DNA from: Dehalococcoidia bacterium
Lineage (GTDB): Bacteria; Chloroflexota; Dehalococcoidia; Bin125
Direction: 5' to 3'
Length of the DNA: 64,000 bases
NCBI GenBank assembly: GCA_022825855.1
Contig: JAJDWB010000010.1
Span: forward strand, 186,001 to 250,000
Below the pieces are notes generated by a model. The model had not been told where the DNA came from and did no database searches. It saw only the letters and a program-made list of their open reading frames with translations. Position numbers and translations under genes: made by a program. Within the stretch, counting starts at the first letter, position 1. Every line of letters begins with the position of its first letter. Below, one piece after another: positions 55,401-63,198 of the stretch.

Positions 55401-55891
55401 CGGACGGGTTGTTCGCCATCACAGTTCCGTCGGCCGGATCCTATCGCGTCAGTGCGAGCCTGGAGGGATGCAGAGTCTACTATCGGACGGGCGACTCAAC
55501 TGGCTCGTATCAAGACGCTACGTCTATTGCGGTGTCAGATGTCGACGTCGGAGGTATCGTGATTAGAATGACAGAGGGAATGTGCGAACGCCGCATATCA
55601 GGTCGACTGCTCAACGCGAATGGCACTCCCGCATCCGGCTACTGGGTAAGCGCCAACGGCGCTGCTGGTAGTGGCCGTGGCCAATCAGCAAAGGACGGCT
55701 CATTCGCTCTATTGGTTTCCGGTCCAGGTGAGTACTGGCTACAAGCCCACGCAGGTGGTTGTTGGATCTACCACGGTAACGAGGGACCAACGAGGGACAG
55801 AAGCAAGGTTGGGCACGTGGACGTCTCCAGCGCCGACGTCACCGGCATCGAGTTCCGCCTCCCCGAAGACCCCGCAGCATTCTGCGGCTAG
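52487..55891 (+). CDS. Large secreted protein: N-terminal repeats, MA-type metallopeptidase domain, C-terminal CnaB-like repeats
   Basis: A 1134-residue protein with a signal peptide (hydrophobic segment about 8-23). The first 290 residues hold about four repeats with a P-x-I-x-x-I/V-Y/F-x-W-D core (near 60, 125, 180 and 260). The central part has H447-E-Y-M-H451 then P-S-W-L-V-E480-G-L-A-E, the H-E-x-x-H...E pattern of peptidase MA-type gluzincins. Four modules starting C-x-x-x-I/V-S/Q-G-R/S-L-L follow at about 716, 839, 936 and 1032, of carboxypeptidase-regulatory/CnaB-like type. The gene's base use drops in GC from about 53.1 kb on. It likely acts outside the cell as a protease or surface protein; the target is unknown. 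Confidence 0.8.
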   Translation: MSPASNITLALLFAAILLAAGGALTSADENTEQPETVTTTLHPGDNFIGWVAEPKPVAELFAEFPRIELIYTWDPAGQQYRYAHPDVEPGSGTLDMLTSETPVTIRIGDESTSAQELFDAEPRIRFIYRWDAIENRWQAASPAFSIRMRTLHTLPAGSTVLIRVDGQMAPQDLLEALPQIDLIFREDEAEERRHYALRGLAPAVSGLNTLKPGMGLVVRVGGEESVEWVRPRRPAQGTVRLERGLNLVAWMGRDGARLDRVVQGIGRQLEKAGTWTTERESLDLLSVAEIMELDELPSVGFGDALWVQVARNQNWLQPTGVMPEIVLTGSPTRQLKAKVIADVQAVIDFYWEQYGLEADFSRFKIYFPTSAAALVNALETHSLRQDWPGGLTPGFLDSYEQAWPTRGGAAYRGDARLDSHFWVRQEYWRSSPSTRGGISFARSVTAHEYMHMLQFQLSGTDSQVLGDYIDKEWPPSWLVEGLAELAENVQISATGGLSWERLQSDARSAARGEPSLRRAERSTHLSPYGVGRAAAHELIDDSNDDSLLEFFRELASESIGPRGKWQSNATWREAFLRSFGVTSDAFYQQFETSRGSTVGAGTVVAGHDHPPPYLSGKVSADERLELQGSRVKILVEWASDDGATHSSYDWVDVGHRFDFPVEANQSYILAVEFGTPPCVAYYARPAAVQDPKGAQILNMKRSTIRGLDLRLSPTTCAEQIQGSLLTDAGEPLPGIALSFVGPETISQSEVRPGAYRVDWAFTDSNGNFRHFLAEDSRGEMRVYLTDTCTVRVPIGDSASASKPAVGSRTVQSFAAESSIQTLDGGSTLGVTVVVRDDACAFRISGRLLNAQGIAIGDALIYAEDDTRRAYGGIAADGTFSITVPSQGLYRLRLIVDDCSVYWRRGAVPGSHEQATQIQVSDPDASDILFHLTEGTCNTKVSGRLLNAEGSGVAGVSIWVQSGDGSASGRTDSDGLFAITVPSAGSYRVSASLEGCRVYYRTGDSTGSYQDATSIAVSDVDVGGIVIRMTEGMCERRISGRLLNANGTPASGYWVSANGAAGSGRGQSAKDGSFALLVSGPGEYWLQAHAGGCWIYHGNEGPTRDRSKVGHVDVSSADVTGIEFRLPEDPAAFCG

Positions 55892-55978
55892 GGCCGGTTC
55901 GCAACTGGTTAGCGACGCTCAGCCACACCGCCACACCGCCACACCGACGATTGCGCCGCGGCCTGGGCCCCTGCTGGC

Positions 55979-56040
55979 TCCCTCTCCCTCTGGGAGAGGG
56001 CTGGGGTGAGGGGCCGGCGTAGGCCGGGTGAGGGCCCTCG
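55979..56040. repeat. Dispersed palindromic repeat, family A, copy 3
   Basis: A CCCTCTCCCTCTGGGAGAGGG hairpin with tail GGGGTGAGGGGCC and a second GCCGGCGTAGGCCGG hairpin. Placed between the large secreted protein and the HTH gene; the preceding bases at 55923-55946 are three tandem CCACACCG units. Confidence 0.65.
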
Positions 56041-56129
56041 CTTTACTCCGCAAACCACAACACAACACCGAACAAACATTCATGTACAGTTACAAGAACA
56101 TCTGTCTGACCAAGAAGGAGGTCCCAGCC

Positions 56130-56777
56130 ATGCACATCACACCCAAGCGCCGACGCCGAGCCATGCGCGTCCATTACCTGACGCAGCGCTCCGGTACCCA
56201 GAAAGACATCGCCGCGCAGCTCAACGTCTCCAAGGCCACCGTCCGCGCCGACCTGCAACTCGTCGAGTCCCACTGGGCCAGCATCGCCTCGGCCGCCGCC
56301 GACGACCTGCTCTTGGAATCGCTCCACCTGCTCCAGCTCCGGCTCACCCTCGCGCTCAAGAACGACGACGTCGCCAACCAGATCAGCCGCCTCACCTCGG
56401 TCGAGTTCCTCCGCGCCCGCGACGCCCAGGAGAACCAGCTCAACACCCTCGCCCGCGAAATCCGCCGCACCGCCCAGGAAGTCCAGCGCCGCGCCGCACA
56501 GCGCCCCGACCAGCCCGAGCTCTACGAGGAAGAGCCGCAGGAACTGGCAGAAACTGCCCCGGAATCAGCACAAATTGATCCCCCCGATCTCACGATCTCC
56601 AGTCCAGAGCAGGAAATCGCGGCGGATCAGCCCGAAACAGAAAAAATCCCCGCCGACCCCGATCTCGACGCCCTGGTCGAGGAAGCCGTCCAACACTTCC
56701 CCCACCTGAAAGGCAAGTCCCCCGACCAGATCGTCGCCTTCCTCGACCAGATCACGACCCCCGCAGCCGCCGCCTGA
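56130..56777 (+). CDS. Helix-turn-helix protein with long charged C-terminal region
   Basis: A 215-residue protein. Residues 1-50 hold a basic start (K-R-R-R-R) and a HTH: G-T-Q-K-D-I-A-A-Q-L-N-V-S-K-A-T-V-R-A-D-L. A helical middle part (about 60-120) and an acidic Glu/Pro-rich tail follow, with D-L-D-A-L-V-E-E-A near the end. AAGGAGG precedes the start. It could be a transcription factor or a terminase-like small protein. The tail segment about 147-170 shows weak similarity to translations of repeats R1/R2 near 7.5 kb. Upstream at 56063-56110 are two GAAC-rich stretches that look a little like LexA boxes. Confidence 0.65.
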   Translation: MHITPKRRRRAMRVHYLTQRSGTQKDIAAQLNVSKATVRADLQLVESHWASIASAAADDLLLESLHLLQLRLTLALKNDDVANQISRLTSVEFLRARDAQENQLNTLAREIRRTAQEVQRRAAQRPDQPELYEEEPQELAETAPESAQIDPPDLTISSPEQEIAADQPETEKIPADPDLDALVEEAVQHFPHLKGKSPDQIVAFLDQITTPAAAA

Positions 56778-56797
56778 CCCTCCGGCTCCCTCCGGAT

Positions 56798-56848
56798 ACT
56801 CTCTCCCCCCTTCCAGGGGGGAGATGTCACGGAGTGACAGAGGGGGTT
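56798..56848. repeat. Dispersed palindromic repeat, family B, copy 4
   Basis: CTCTCCCCCC-TTCCA-GGGGGGAGA followed by TGTCACGGAGTGACA and GAGGGGG. Nearly identical to the copy at 52226. It follows the HTH gene and could also act as a transcript-end hairpin. Confidence 0.8.
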
Positions 56849-56913
56849 CTGCTTCCCCTCTCGTCCCCGATTCATTCGGTGCCTGCCCCGCACTCGATGC
56901 GGGGGACCCGCTC

Positions 56914-56991
56914 GGTCCCCTCTCCCTCTCGGAGAGGGTTAGAGCCTGCCCCCGCGTAGGCGGGGGGTGAGGGCCCTCCGCGGTGGCCGGG
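56914..56991. repeat. Dispersed palindromic repeat, family A, copy 4
   Basis: Starts with the CCCTCTCCCTCTCGGAGAGGG hairpin and carries the GCCTGCCCCCGCG-TA-GGCGGGGGGTGAGGG insert found in copy 2 at 7101-7213. It lies just before the alpha/beta hydrolase gene. Confidence 0.7.
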
Positions 56992-57028
56992 GATGAAGGC
57001 CTTCCTCGAACCACGGCGCATCCACGGG

Positions 57029-57034
57029 TACGAT
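57029..57034 (+). promoter_or_regulatory. -10 box of a probable leaderless promoter for the alpha/beta hydrolase gene
   Basis: TACGAT ends 6 nt before the ATG at 57041, with no Shine-Dalgarno in between. The layout equals that of the VTC gene at 5359. Confidence 0.4.
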
Positions 57035-57040
57035 CCCTGC

Positions 57041-57919
57041 ATGACAGAAATCACCGACTACCCGGCCTCGCAGATCTACTTCTCCCAGCGTCTCCGCCTG
57101 CACTACGTCGACTGGGGCAACCCGACCGCGCCGGCGCTGATCCTCGTCCACGGCGGGCGCGACCATTGCCGCTCATGGGACTGGGTGGCGCTGGCGCTCA
57201 AGGATCGCTATCACGTAATCGCGCCCGACCTGCGCGGCCACGGCGACTCCGAGTGGGTCAACGGCTCGGGCTACGCGATGATCGATTATGTCTACGACCT
57301 GGCCCAGCTCATCCGCCAGAAGCACCTCGCGCCGGTCACGCTGATCGGCCACTCGCTGGGCGGACGGATCTGCATCGAGTACTCCGGCGTCTATCCGGAG
57401 CGCGTGGCCAGGCTGGTCGCAATCGAGGGCCTGGGACCGTCGCGGCGCGAGACCGACATGCACTCGTCGGTCGCCGCTCACCAGCGCATGACCGAGTGGA
57501 TTTCCGAGCGCCACCGCTTCGCCGGCCGCCTGCCGAGGCGTTATCCGACGCTGGAGGACGCGGTCGAGCGGATGCAGGAGGCGAATCCGCGCCTGACGGC
57601 CGAGCAGGCGCTGCACCTGACCACCCACGCCGTGCATCAGAACGAGGACGGCACCTTCGTCTGGAAGTTCGACAACTACGCCCGGGCCCACTCGCCCTAT
57701 CCCTTCAACGAGCTCGACGCCGAGGAGATCTGGGAGCGGGTGACGATGCCGACGCTGCTGATCAGCGGCCTCGAATCGGCCGGCGACCCCAACCAGGACG
57801 AACGCACGCACACATTCCCGACTGCACGCAAGGTCGGCGTCGCCGACGCCGGCCACTGGGTCCACCACGACCAGCTCGACCGCTTCCTCGACGAAGTCGA
57901 CAGCTTTCTCGAGGAATAA
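57041..57919 (+). CDS. Alpha/beta hydrolase fold protein
   Basis: A 292-residue hydrolase. The motif H-G-G-R-D lies near residue 35, D-L-R-G-H-G-D-S near 62-69, the nucleophile elbow G-H-S-L-G-G near 103-108, and the catalytic His in D-A-G-H-W-V near 270. ATG 57041 was taken because the fold begins there. Relatives act as esterases, haloalkane dehalogenases or C-C bond hydrolases; the substrate is unknown. A MITE-like repeat follows it at 57944. Confidence 0.86.
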   Translation: MTEITDYPASQIYFSQRLRLHYVDWGNPTAPALILVHGGRDHCRSWDWVALALKDRYHVIAPDLRGHGDSEWVNGSGYAMIDYVYDLAQLIRQKHLAPVTLIGHSLGGRICIEYSGVYPERVARLVAIEGLGPSRRETDMHSSVAAHQRMTEWISERHRFAGRLPRRYPTLEDAVERMQEANPRLTAEQALHLTTHAVHQNEDGTFVWKFDNYARAHSPYPFNELDAEEIWERVTMPTLLISGLESAGDPNQDERTHTFPTARKVGVADAGHWVHHDQLDRFLDEVDSFLEE

Positions 57920-57943
57920 CTGCCGCACACCGGGCCGAAACCC

Positions 57944-58034
57944 CGTCATACCCGCGCTTGCCGCGGGTATCTCGCCGATTCCAGCACCGGCGGCTCTTGC
58001 GTCGAGATTGCCGCGACGGAGCGCGGCAATGACG
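57944..58034. repeat. 91-bp palindromic (MITE/REPIN-like) element
   Basis: The ends are inverted: CGTCAT at 57944-57949 and ATGACG at 58029-58034. Inside are two hairpins, ACCCGCG-CTTGC-CGCGGGT and ATTGCCGCG-ACGGAG-CGCGGCAAT. It lies between the hydrolase and the LLM oxidoreductase genes. It is unlike families A and B. Confidence 0.65.
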
Positions 58035-58058
58035 AGCTGTGCAACGCCCGCTACGACG

Positions 58059-58064
58059 TAGACT
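58059..58064 (+). promoter_or_regulatory. -10 box of a probable leaderless promoter for the SsuD-like gene
   Basis: TAGACT ends 7 nt before ATG 58072 and no Shine-Dalgarno is seen, as for the genes at 5371 and 57041. Confidence 0.4.
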
Positions 58065-58071
58065 GCGCGCC

Positions 58072-59202
58072 ATGACTGAGCCGCGTCCTGCTCCAACGTT
58101 CAGTTGGTTCGTCCCGATCGACGGCGACGGCGACCGGATTGGCTCGCTGCGGGCCCAGCGCGCGCCGACCTTCGAGTACCTGCGCGACGTCGTACTCAAC
58201 GCCGAGCGGCTGGGCTACCACTCGCTGCTGATTCCGACCCGCTTCGCCAACGGTTCCTTCGAGCACGCCGCGCCGCTGGCCGAGACCTGGACCACGGCGA
58301 CCGCGCTCTGCGCGGTCTCGTCCCGCATCCGCCTGCTGATCGCGGTCCGACCCGGCGTCACGCCCGTCGGTCTCTTTGCGCAGCAGGCCGCGACGCTGCA
58401 CGAGATCTCCGGCGGCCGGATCGACATCAACATCGTGCCCGGCGGCATCCAGGGCGACAACGAGCGGCTGGGCATCTCCGGCTCGCACGACGATCGCTAT
58501 GCGCAGGCGGACGAGTTCATCGACGCCTGCGCCCGGCTCTGGGAAACGGGCGGTCCCTTGCAGTTCGAGGGCGAGTCGGTTCGGCTCAACGGCGCGATCG
58601 TCTCGCCGACACCGACGCCGCCGGCGCCGGAGTGGTACCTGGGCGGCGCCTCCGACGCCGCGCTGCGGTTGGCCGCGTCTCGCGCCGACGTGCTGCTCTG
58701 CTGGATTCAACCGCCCGAGCCGATGCAGGCGCTGCTCGACCGTGCCCGCGACGGGTTCCCGCTGGCAGGACGCGCGCCGCGCTTCGGTCTGCGCACCCAC
58801 CTGGTCGTCCGCGACACGGAAGCGGAGGCCTGGGACGCGGCGGCGGAGCTGCTCTCGGAGGCGCATCCCGACGTGCTGGCCCAGCGCGCGGCGGCGGTTA
58901 AATCGACGGCGATGGTCGGCGCGGCGGCGCAGGCGCGGCGGGTCGAGGACGACCGCCTGGGCGAGCGGCTCTGGAACGGCATCTCGCGCGTCCGGGTCAA
59001 CCTCGGCACGGCCATTGTCGGCACGCCGCAGCAGGCGGCCGACGAGCTCTCCGCATATTGGCGAATGGGCTTCGACGAGTTCATCCTCTCCGGCTATCCG
59101 CACCTGGAGGAGGCGGATCGGATCGCGCAGGACGTGATTCCGCTGATCGAGGCGGCCGAGCGGGTCCCCGGACGAGTCGGGGACGGGAATCTACGGGGCT
59201 AA
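58072..59202 (+). CDS. LLM class flavin-dependent oxidoreductase, alkanesulfonate monooxygenase (SsuD)-like
   Basis: A 376-residue enzyme of SsuD-like length. It has F-S-W-F-V-P near the N-terminus, G-Y-H-S-L-L-I-P-T, V-R-P-G-V-T-P near 95, A-Q-Q-A-A-T-L near 103, I-N-I-V-P-G-G near 122-128, and the D-E-F-I-L-S-G-Y-P-H-L-E ending. SsuD uses FMNH2 and oxygen to release sulfite from alkanesulfonates. It is followed 4 bp later by an arylsulfotransferase-like gene, which supports a role in organosulfur breakdown, but the substrate is unproven. Confidence 0.83.
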   Translation: MTEPRPAPTFSWFVPIDGDGDRIGSLRAQRAPTFEYLRDVVLNAERLGYHSLLIPTRFANGSFEHAAPLAETWTTATALCAVSSRIRLLIAVRPGVTPVGLFAQQAATLHEISGGRIDINIVPGGIQGDNERLGISGSHDDRYAQADEFIDACARLWETGGPLQFEGESVRLNGAIVSPTPTPPAPEWYLGGASDAALRLAASRADVLLCWIQPPEPMQALLDRARDGFPLAGRAPRFGLRTHLVVRDTEAEAWDAAAELLSEAHPDVLAQRAAAVKSTAMVGAAAQARRVEDDRLGERLWNGISRVRVNLGTAIVGTPQQAADELSAYWRMGFDEFILSGYPHLEEADRIAQDVIPLIEAAERVPGRVGDGNLRG

Positions 59203-59206
59203 CGGC

Positions 59207-60403
59207 ATGGGCTGGCCGATTCATCGTCCGGTGGGCCTGACGCATCACGAGCCGTCGCGCTCGTGCAAGGGCTACACGCTGATCTGCGGGCTTGGCGCGC
59301 AGGACGCGGTGCTGCTGGACATGCAGGGCCGCGTCGTGCATCGCTGGCACTTCCCCGATCGACGCCTGTTCAACGTCGAGCTGCTGCCAAGCGGCAACCT
59401 GCTGGCGCTGGTCTCGCCGCTGACGCCGCCCCCGCCTCGCACGGGCGAGAACGTGACCCGCTTCTCGCTCGATCCCGGCGCGCCGCCCGACACCTTCAAC
59501 TTCCTCGGCGGCCGCGGCGTCGGACTGCGCGAGCTGGACTGGGACGGCGAGGTCGTCTGGGACTATGAGAACGAGGCGATCCACCACGACTTCCACCGCT
59601 GCGAGAACGGCCACACGATCTTCCTCGAGTGGGTCGCAATGCCCGAAGCGGTCAGCGACTCGGTGCTGGGCGGCGGACAGCTACTCAATCAGCCCGCGCC
59701 GCCGACGATGATCGGCGACGACTTCGTCGAGGTCGATGCGTCGGGCGAGGAGGTCTCGCGGATCCACCTCTGGGAGGCGCTGACGCCCGAGGACGCGCCC
59801 AAGTGTCCGCTCGAGCATCGCTGGGAGTGGACGCACACGAACAGCATCGAGCAACTGCCGGACGGCGGGCTGCTCTTCTCCTCGCGCGACACCAGCATCG
59901 TCGGAATCGTCGATCCGCCCGGCGGCGGCCGGCCCGCAACGCTGCGATGGAAGTTCGGTTGGCCCGAGATTTCGCATCAGCATCACGCGAGCCGGCTCGG
60001 CGACGGCCGCATCCTGATCTACGACAACGGCATGCACCGGCTGCAGGACCTGAGCTACTCGCGGATCGTGGCCGTCAATCCGCAAACGGACGAGGTTGAC
60101 GTGATCTTCCAGGGTCAGCCGCGCGAGCAGTTCTTCTCGGCCCACATCTCGGGCGTGACGCAGTTGTCAAACGGCAACTACCTGGTCACCGAAGGCGCGG
60201 CAGGACGGCTGTTCGAGGTAGGATCGAACGGGTCGGTGGTCTGGGAGTGGGTCTCGCCGTTCCAGGTCAAGCAGCGCGGCGACACCTGCAACTGGGTCTT
60301 CCGCGCCTGGCGCTACGACCCGGAATACTCGGGACTGGCCGGTCGGGAGCTACACGCCGATCGACACCTGGCGTTCAATCGGCTGCATGGGCTGGTTGAG
60401 TAG
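59207..60403 (+). CDS. Arylsulfotransferase (ASST)-like beta-propeller protein
   Basis: A 398-residue protein with ASST-like blades: V-L-L-D-M-Q-G-R-V-V-H-R-W, the E-L-D-W-D-G-E-V-V-W-D-Y and N-E-A-I-H-H-D-F-H segments near 110-130, and V-W-E-W-V-S near the end. In the family the His of the H-H-D motif serves as nucleophile for sulfate transfer. No signal peptide is visible, unlike periplasmic ASST. It is 4 bp behind the SsuD-like gene, so the pair likely acts on sulfur compounds. Confidence 0.8.
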   Translation: MGWPIHRPVGLTHHEPSRSCKGYTLICGLGAQDAVLLDMQGRVVHRWHFPDRRLFNVELLPSGNLLALVSPLTPPPPRTGENVTRFSLDPGAPPDTFNFLGGRGVGLRELDWDGEVVWDYENEAIHHDFHRCENGHTIFLEWVAMPEAVSDSVLGGGQLLNQPAPPTMIGDDFVEVDASGEEVSRIHLWEALTPEDAPKCPLEHRWEWTHTNSIEQLPDGGLLFSSRDTSIVGIVDPPGGGRPATLRWKFGWPEISHQHHASRLGDGRILIYDNGMHRLQDLSYSRIVAVNPQTDEVDVIFQGQPREQFFSAHISGVTQLSNGNYLVTEGAAGRLFEVGSNGSVVWEWVSPFQVKQRGDTCNWVFRAWRYDPEYSGLAGRELHADRHLAFNRLHGLVE

Positions 60404-60404
60404 G

Positions 60405-60992
60405 TTACGAGCCCGAGCGCGGGGACTTCATCCGCCGGGTGGCGATCAGCAGGTCGTGGGTCTTGCCATCGGCGTCGATCACGTAGTCCCAGAGCACGGC
60501 CTCGCGCTGGAAGCCGAGCCGACGGAAGACGGACTGCGCGGCGGCCTGGTCGAGCACCATGCGCGCGGTCAGGAGCTGCAGCTCGAGCAACTGGGCGATG
60601 GCGTAGATTTCCTCGGCCAGCACGCGGCCCAGTCCCCGGCCGCGGGCGGCGGGCGAGAGCAGCAGGCGAATCTCGCCCAGGTGACGGGTCCAGTCGGCGG
60701 AGGAGTAGTTGAGGTCGCCCTCGCCGAGCAGTTCGTCGCCGTCGAAGCCGAGCACGGTGAAGGTGCGCTGCGTTTCGACCTCGCGCATCCACTCGTCCAC
60801 CGACGCGCGCTGGGTGATGTCGCGGCGCAGGAAGAGCAGGTCGTCGGCGGGCAGCGAGCGGGCGAAGTCGAGGATCAGTTCCTCGTCGCCGGGCGCCATC
60901 AGACGCAGGTTGATGCGGTGTCCGTCGCGCAGGGAAGCGGAACGGGGGTAACGAACGGCGATCTGCTGCTGGGCGCCGGATGAGTCGGCCAT
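60405..60992 (-). CDS. GNAT family N-acetyltransferase
   Basis: A 195-residue acetyltransferase. The acetyl-CoA loop appears as L-L-S-P-A-A-R-G-R-G-L-G-R-V-L, preceded by L-G-E-I-R and followed by R-L-G-F-Q-R-E-A. ATG 60990-60992 was preferred to a longer frame. It shares its direction with the substrate-binding protein gene, separated by a long hairpin. The acceptor is unknown. Confidence 0.85.
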   Translation of the reverse strand: MADSSGAQQQIAVRYPRSASLRDGHRINLRLMAPGDEELILDFARSLPADDLLFLRRDITQRASVDEWMREVETQRTFTVLGFDGDELLGEGDLNYSSADWTRHLGEIRLLLSPAARGRGLGRVLAEEIYAIAQLLELQLLTARMVLDQAAAQSVFRRLGFQREAVLWDYVIDADGKTHDLLIATRRMKSPRSGS

Positions 60993-61091
60993 GCTGGCGA
61001 GCCTCTCAATGTGGTGGAAGTGTGTGAATTTCCGCACGAACTCGAAGGAGCGTAACTGCCACAGGATATAGAGGCGGATCGTCCTGGACAG

Positions 61092-61126
61092 CGATTGAGC
61101 GCCCCGTTGGCCGGAGCGCTCAATCG
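61092..61126 (-). terminator. Perfect 11-bp inverted repeat between the ABC protein and acetyltransferase genes
   Basis: CGATTGAGCGC at 61092-61102 and GCGCTCAATCG at 61116-61126 form an 11-bp stem with a 13-base loop. It lies after the substrate-binding protein stop on the minus strand and may end its transcript; the lack of a T tract leaves a regulatory or processing role possible. Confidence 0.55.
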
Positions 61127-61158
61127 CGTGGTTTACGTTCGGCCCGCGGCGGGCAGTC

Positions 61159-63138
61159 CTAGGCGCGGTCGCCGGGGAAGTCGGGATGGCTCGTGTCCAT
61201 CCAGACCTCCTTGCGCCAGTGCCATCCCTCGCGCTCCCAGACGAGGAGGCTGCGCTCGGGCACGTTGACGTAGGGCCAGTACATGCCGGTGTCGATCCCG
61301 TTGCCCATGATCGAGAAGTCGCCGAAGCCGTCGATCCCGTAGCGATCGTCCTCGCCGAGCAGGATGTAGGTCACCTCAAGCGCCATCTCGCGCCGAGCCT
61401 CGGCGTCGAGGGTCACCTTCATGGTCTTGACGATGTCTTCGACCGGCTTGAAGTTGTAGTGCGTGAGGTTGCCGGACGCGCCAAACACGAGGCGGGAGTT
61501 CCACTCGCCGGTTGGGTCGCCGGTGCCGGCGCCCACCCAGATTGGGAACTGGCCCGGATAGCGGCCCTCGGTCAACCGCTGAGTGATTCCGTCGTAGGGG
61601 AGCAGTTCGATGTTGACCGAAATGTCCAGGGCGCCTTCGTACATGCTCCGGTAAAGCTCGGACGAGCCCGGGTAGAGCCCTTCGAAGATGTCCGCCACGA
61701 TCATCGGATAGCTGGTTCCCGCTTCCACACCGGCGGCGTCCATCAGTTGGCGAGCGGTGGCGACGTCTTCGTCCTTGGTCGGGCGATAGCCGGGCAGCGT
61801 GCGCATCTCTTCCTGGGGTATCGACCATCCGTGGTACCAGTTGATGTGTTGCTGGGTCGAGGGTTTGCCCTTGCCCAGATACACCGCGTCGATAATCGTG
61901 TCGCGGTCCATGACCAGATGGAAGGCGTACGGCACTCGCCGGTCCAGCCAGGGGTTCTCGTCCCATTCCTGGTTGTAGTTGAATCGCATCGCCAGCGGCA
62001 GCACGACGCCGCGGTCGTAGCGGATGTGGTCGGGGAAGTCTGCTTCGACGCCCTCAATCGCCACCGCGTTGCCTGAGAAGTTGTCGAGCGCTCCCGTACG
62101 GTAGGCGGTCTCCTGCGCCGTCGGGTCGCCCAGGAATCGCCAGGTCAGGCTGTCGAGGAATGGAAGCTGCTGACCGTCGAGCGTCTGCCAGAAGTCCGGG
62201 TTGCGGACCATGTGGATGTGACTCTCGGGGGAGAACTCGGTGGGGATGAAGGGGCCGACGCCGGACATCAACTCGACATTGGTCTGCTCGTCGATCCACT
62301 GCTGGTCCCAGAGTTCGAGCGCCTCGATCGACGTCATGAACGAGTATCCCATGTGGGTGGTTTCGAGATAGGTCGCGTTGGGCCCGTTGGTCTTGCAAAT
62401 CAGCGTGTCCTCGTCGGGCACGTCCATTGAGGCCGTGTCCTGGTACAGCGCGGCACGCCAGAATCGCGCATCGGGTTGACCACTGGCATCCAGGGAATCG
62501 ATCTGGCGTTGGATGTTCGCCTCGGCGTCGCTGGCGGTGAAGGCGCGGCCGCCTTCGGTCGGATACCGATCCCAGAACTTCGCGCCCTGGTCGAAGCGGA
62601 AGATGTAGGTCTCGTCGTCCGGAATCTCGGGCAACGAGGCAATCGAGGCGGCGTAGATCGGCCCCTGGTTGTTGTAAATCTGGTTGAGCCGCATCAACGT
62701 GTCGTTGAAGACCTGGAACGGGGTCGCCAACTGGACGCGGTGCGGATCGAACCCATCCCAGTTGGGAACGATGTTCAGCGTGTAGTTGCCGCCGTATTGC
62801 CGGACGGCCGCAGCCTGCACCGCTTGTTGTTGCTGCTGTTCCTGTTGCTCGGCAGGCGTGGCTTCCTGCTGGGCCTGCTGCTCGGCCTGTTGTTCCGCCT
62901 GCTGCTCCTGCATTGCCTGTTGCTGGGCCTGCTGCTGAGCCTGCGGTTGGTCCTGTTGTTGCTGCTGCTGGACCTGGGCGGCGGCTTGCTGCTGTTGCTG
63001 CGCGTCGTCGTCATCGTCGCCGCAGCCGACGAGTGCGAGGCCTGCCGCACCGACGCCGGCGCGGCCCGAGGCTCGCAGGAGCGCACGGCGGCTCATTCTC
63101 GATCGGCGCATCCGTTGCCAGTAGTTCCTGCGTTCCAT
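61159..63138 (-). CDS. ABC transporter substrate-binding lipoprotein (SBP_bac_5, peptide/oligo type) with Tat-like signal and Gln-rich linker
   Basis: A 659-residue protein. The N-terminus has a Tat-like R-R-A-L-L-R near the hydrophobic A-G-L-A-L-V-G-C, whose Cys is the lipidation site, then G-D-D-D-D-D and a Gln/Ala-rich run of about 70 residues (to about 112). The SBP_bac_5 domain follows: F-D-P-H-R-V-Q-L near 130, F-R-F-D-Q-G-A-K-F-W-D, and A-Y-R-T-G-A-L-D. It probably binds peptides or similar ligands at the outer membrane face. ATG 63136-63138 was selected because the signal begins there. No permease or ATPase genes are in the window. Confidence 0.86.
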   Translation of the reverse strand: MERRNYWQRMRRSRMSRRALLRASGRAGVGAAGLALVGCGDDDDDAQQQQQAAAQVQQQQQQDQPQAQQQAQQQAMQEQQAEQQAEQQAQQEATPAEQQEQQQQQAVQAAAVRQYGGNYTLNIVPNWDGFDPHRVQLATPFQVFNDTLMRLNQIYNNQGPIYAASIASLPEIPDDETYIFRFDQGAKFWDRYPTEGGRAFTASDAEANIQRQIDSLDASGQPDARFWRAALYQDTASMDVPDEDTLICKTNGPNATYLETTHMGYSFMTSIEALELWDQQWIDEQTNVELMSGVGPFIPTEFSPESHIHMVRNPDFWQTLDGQQLPFLDSLTWRFLGDPTAQETAYRTGALDNFSGNAVAIEGVEADFPDHIRYDRGVVLPLAMRFNYNQEWDENPWLDRRVPYAFHLVMDRDTIIDAVYLGKGKPSTQQHINWYHGWSIPQEEMRTLPGYRPTKDEDVATARQLMDAAGVEAGTSYPMIVADIFEGLYPGSSELYRSMYEGALDISVNIELLPYDGITQRLTEGRYPGQFPIWVGAGTGDPTGEWNSRLVFGASGNLTHYNFKPVEDIVKTMKVTLDAEARREMALEVTYILLGEDDRYGIDGFGDFSIMGNGIDTGMYWPYVNVPERSLLVWEREGWHWRKEVWMDTSHPDFPGDRA

Positions 63139-63198
63139 GGTTCGCTCCTTCACCTGGCCGTCCTGAACGGCTCGCATCCGTGCGAGCTGTTTGAGTGG

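Noticed and set aside
56130-56777. Phage terminase small subunit
   Set aside because: The HTH fits only loosely and no phage genes are nearby; left as a HTH protein of unknown role.
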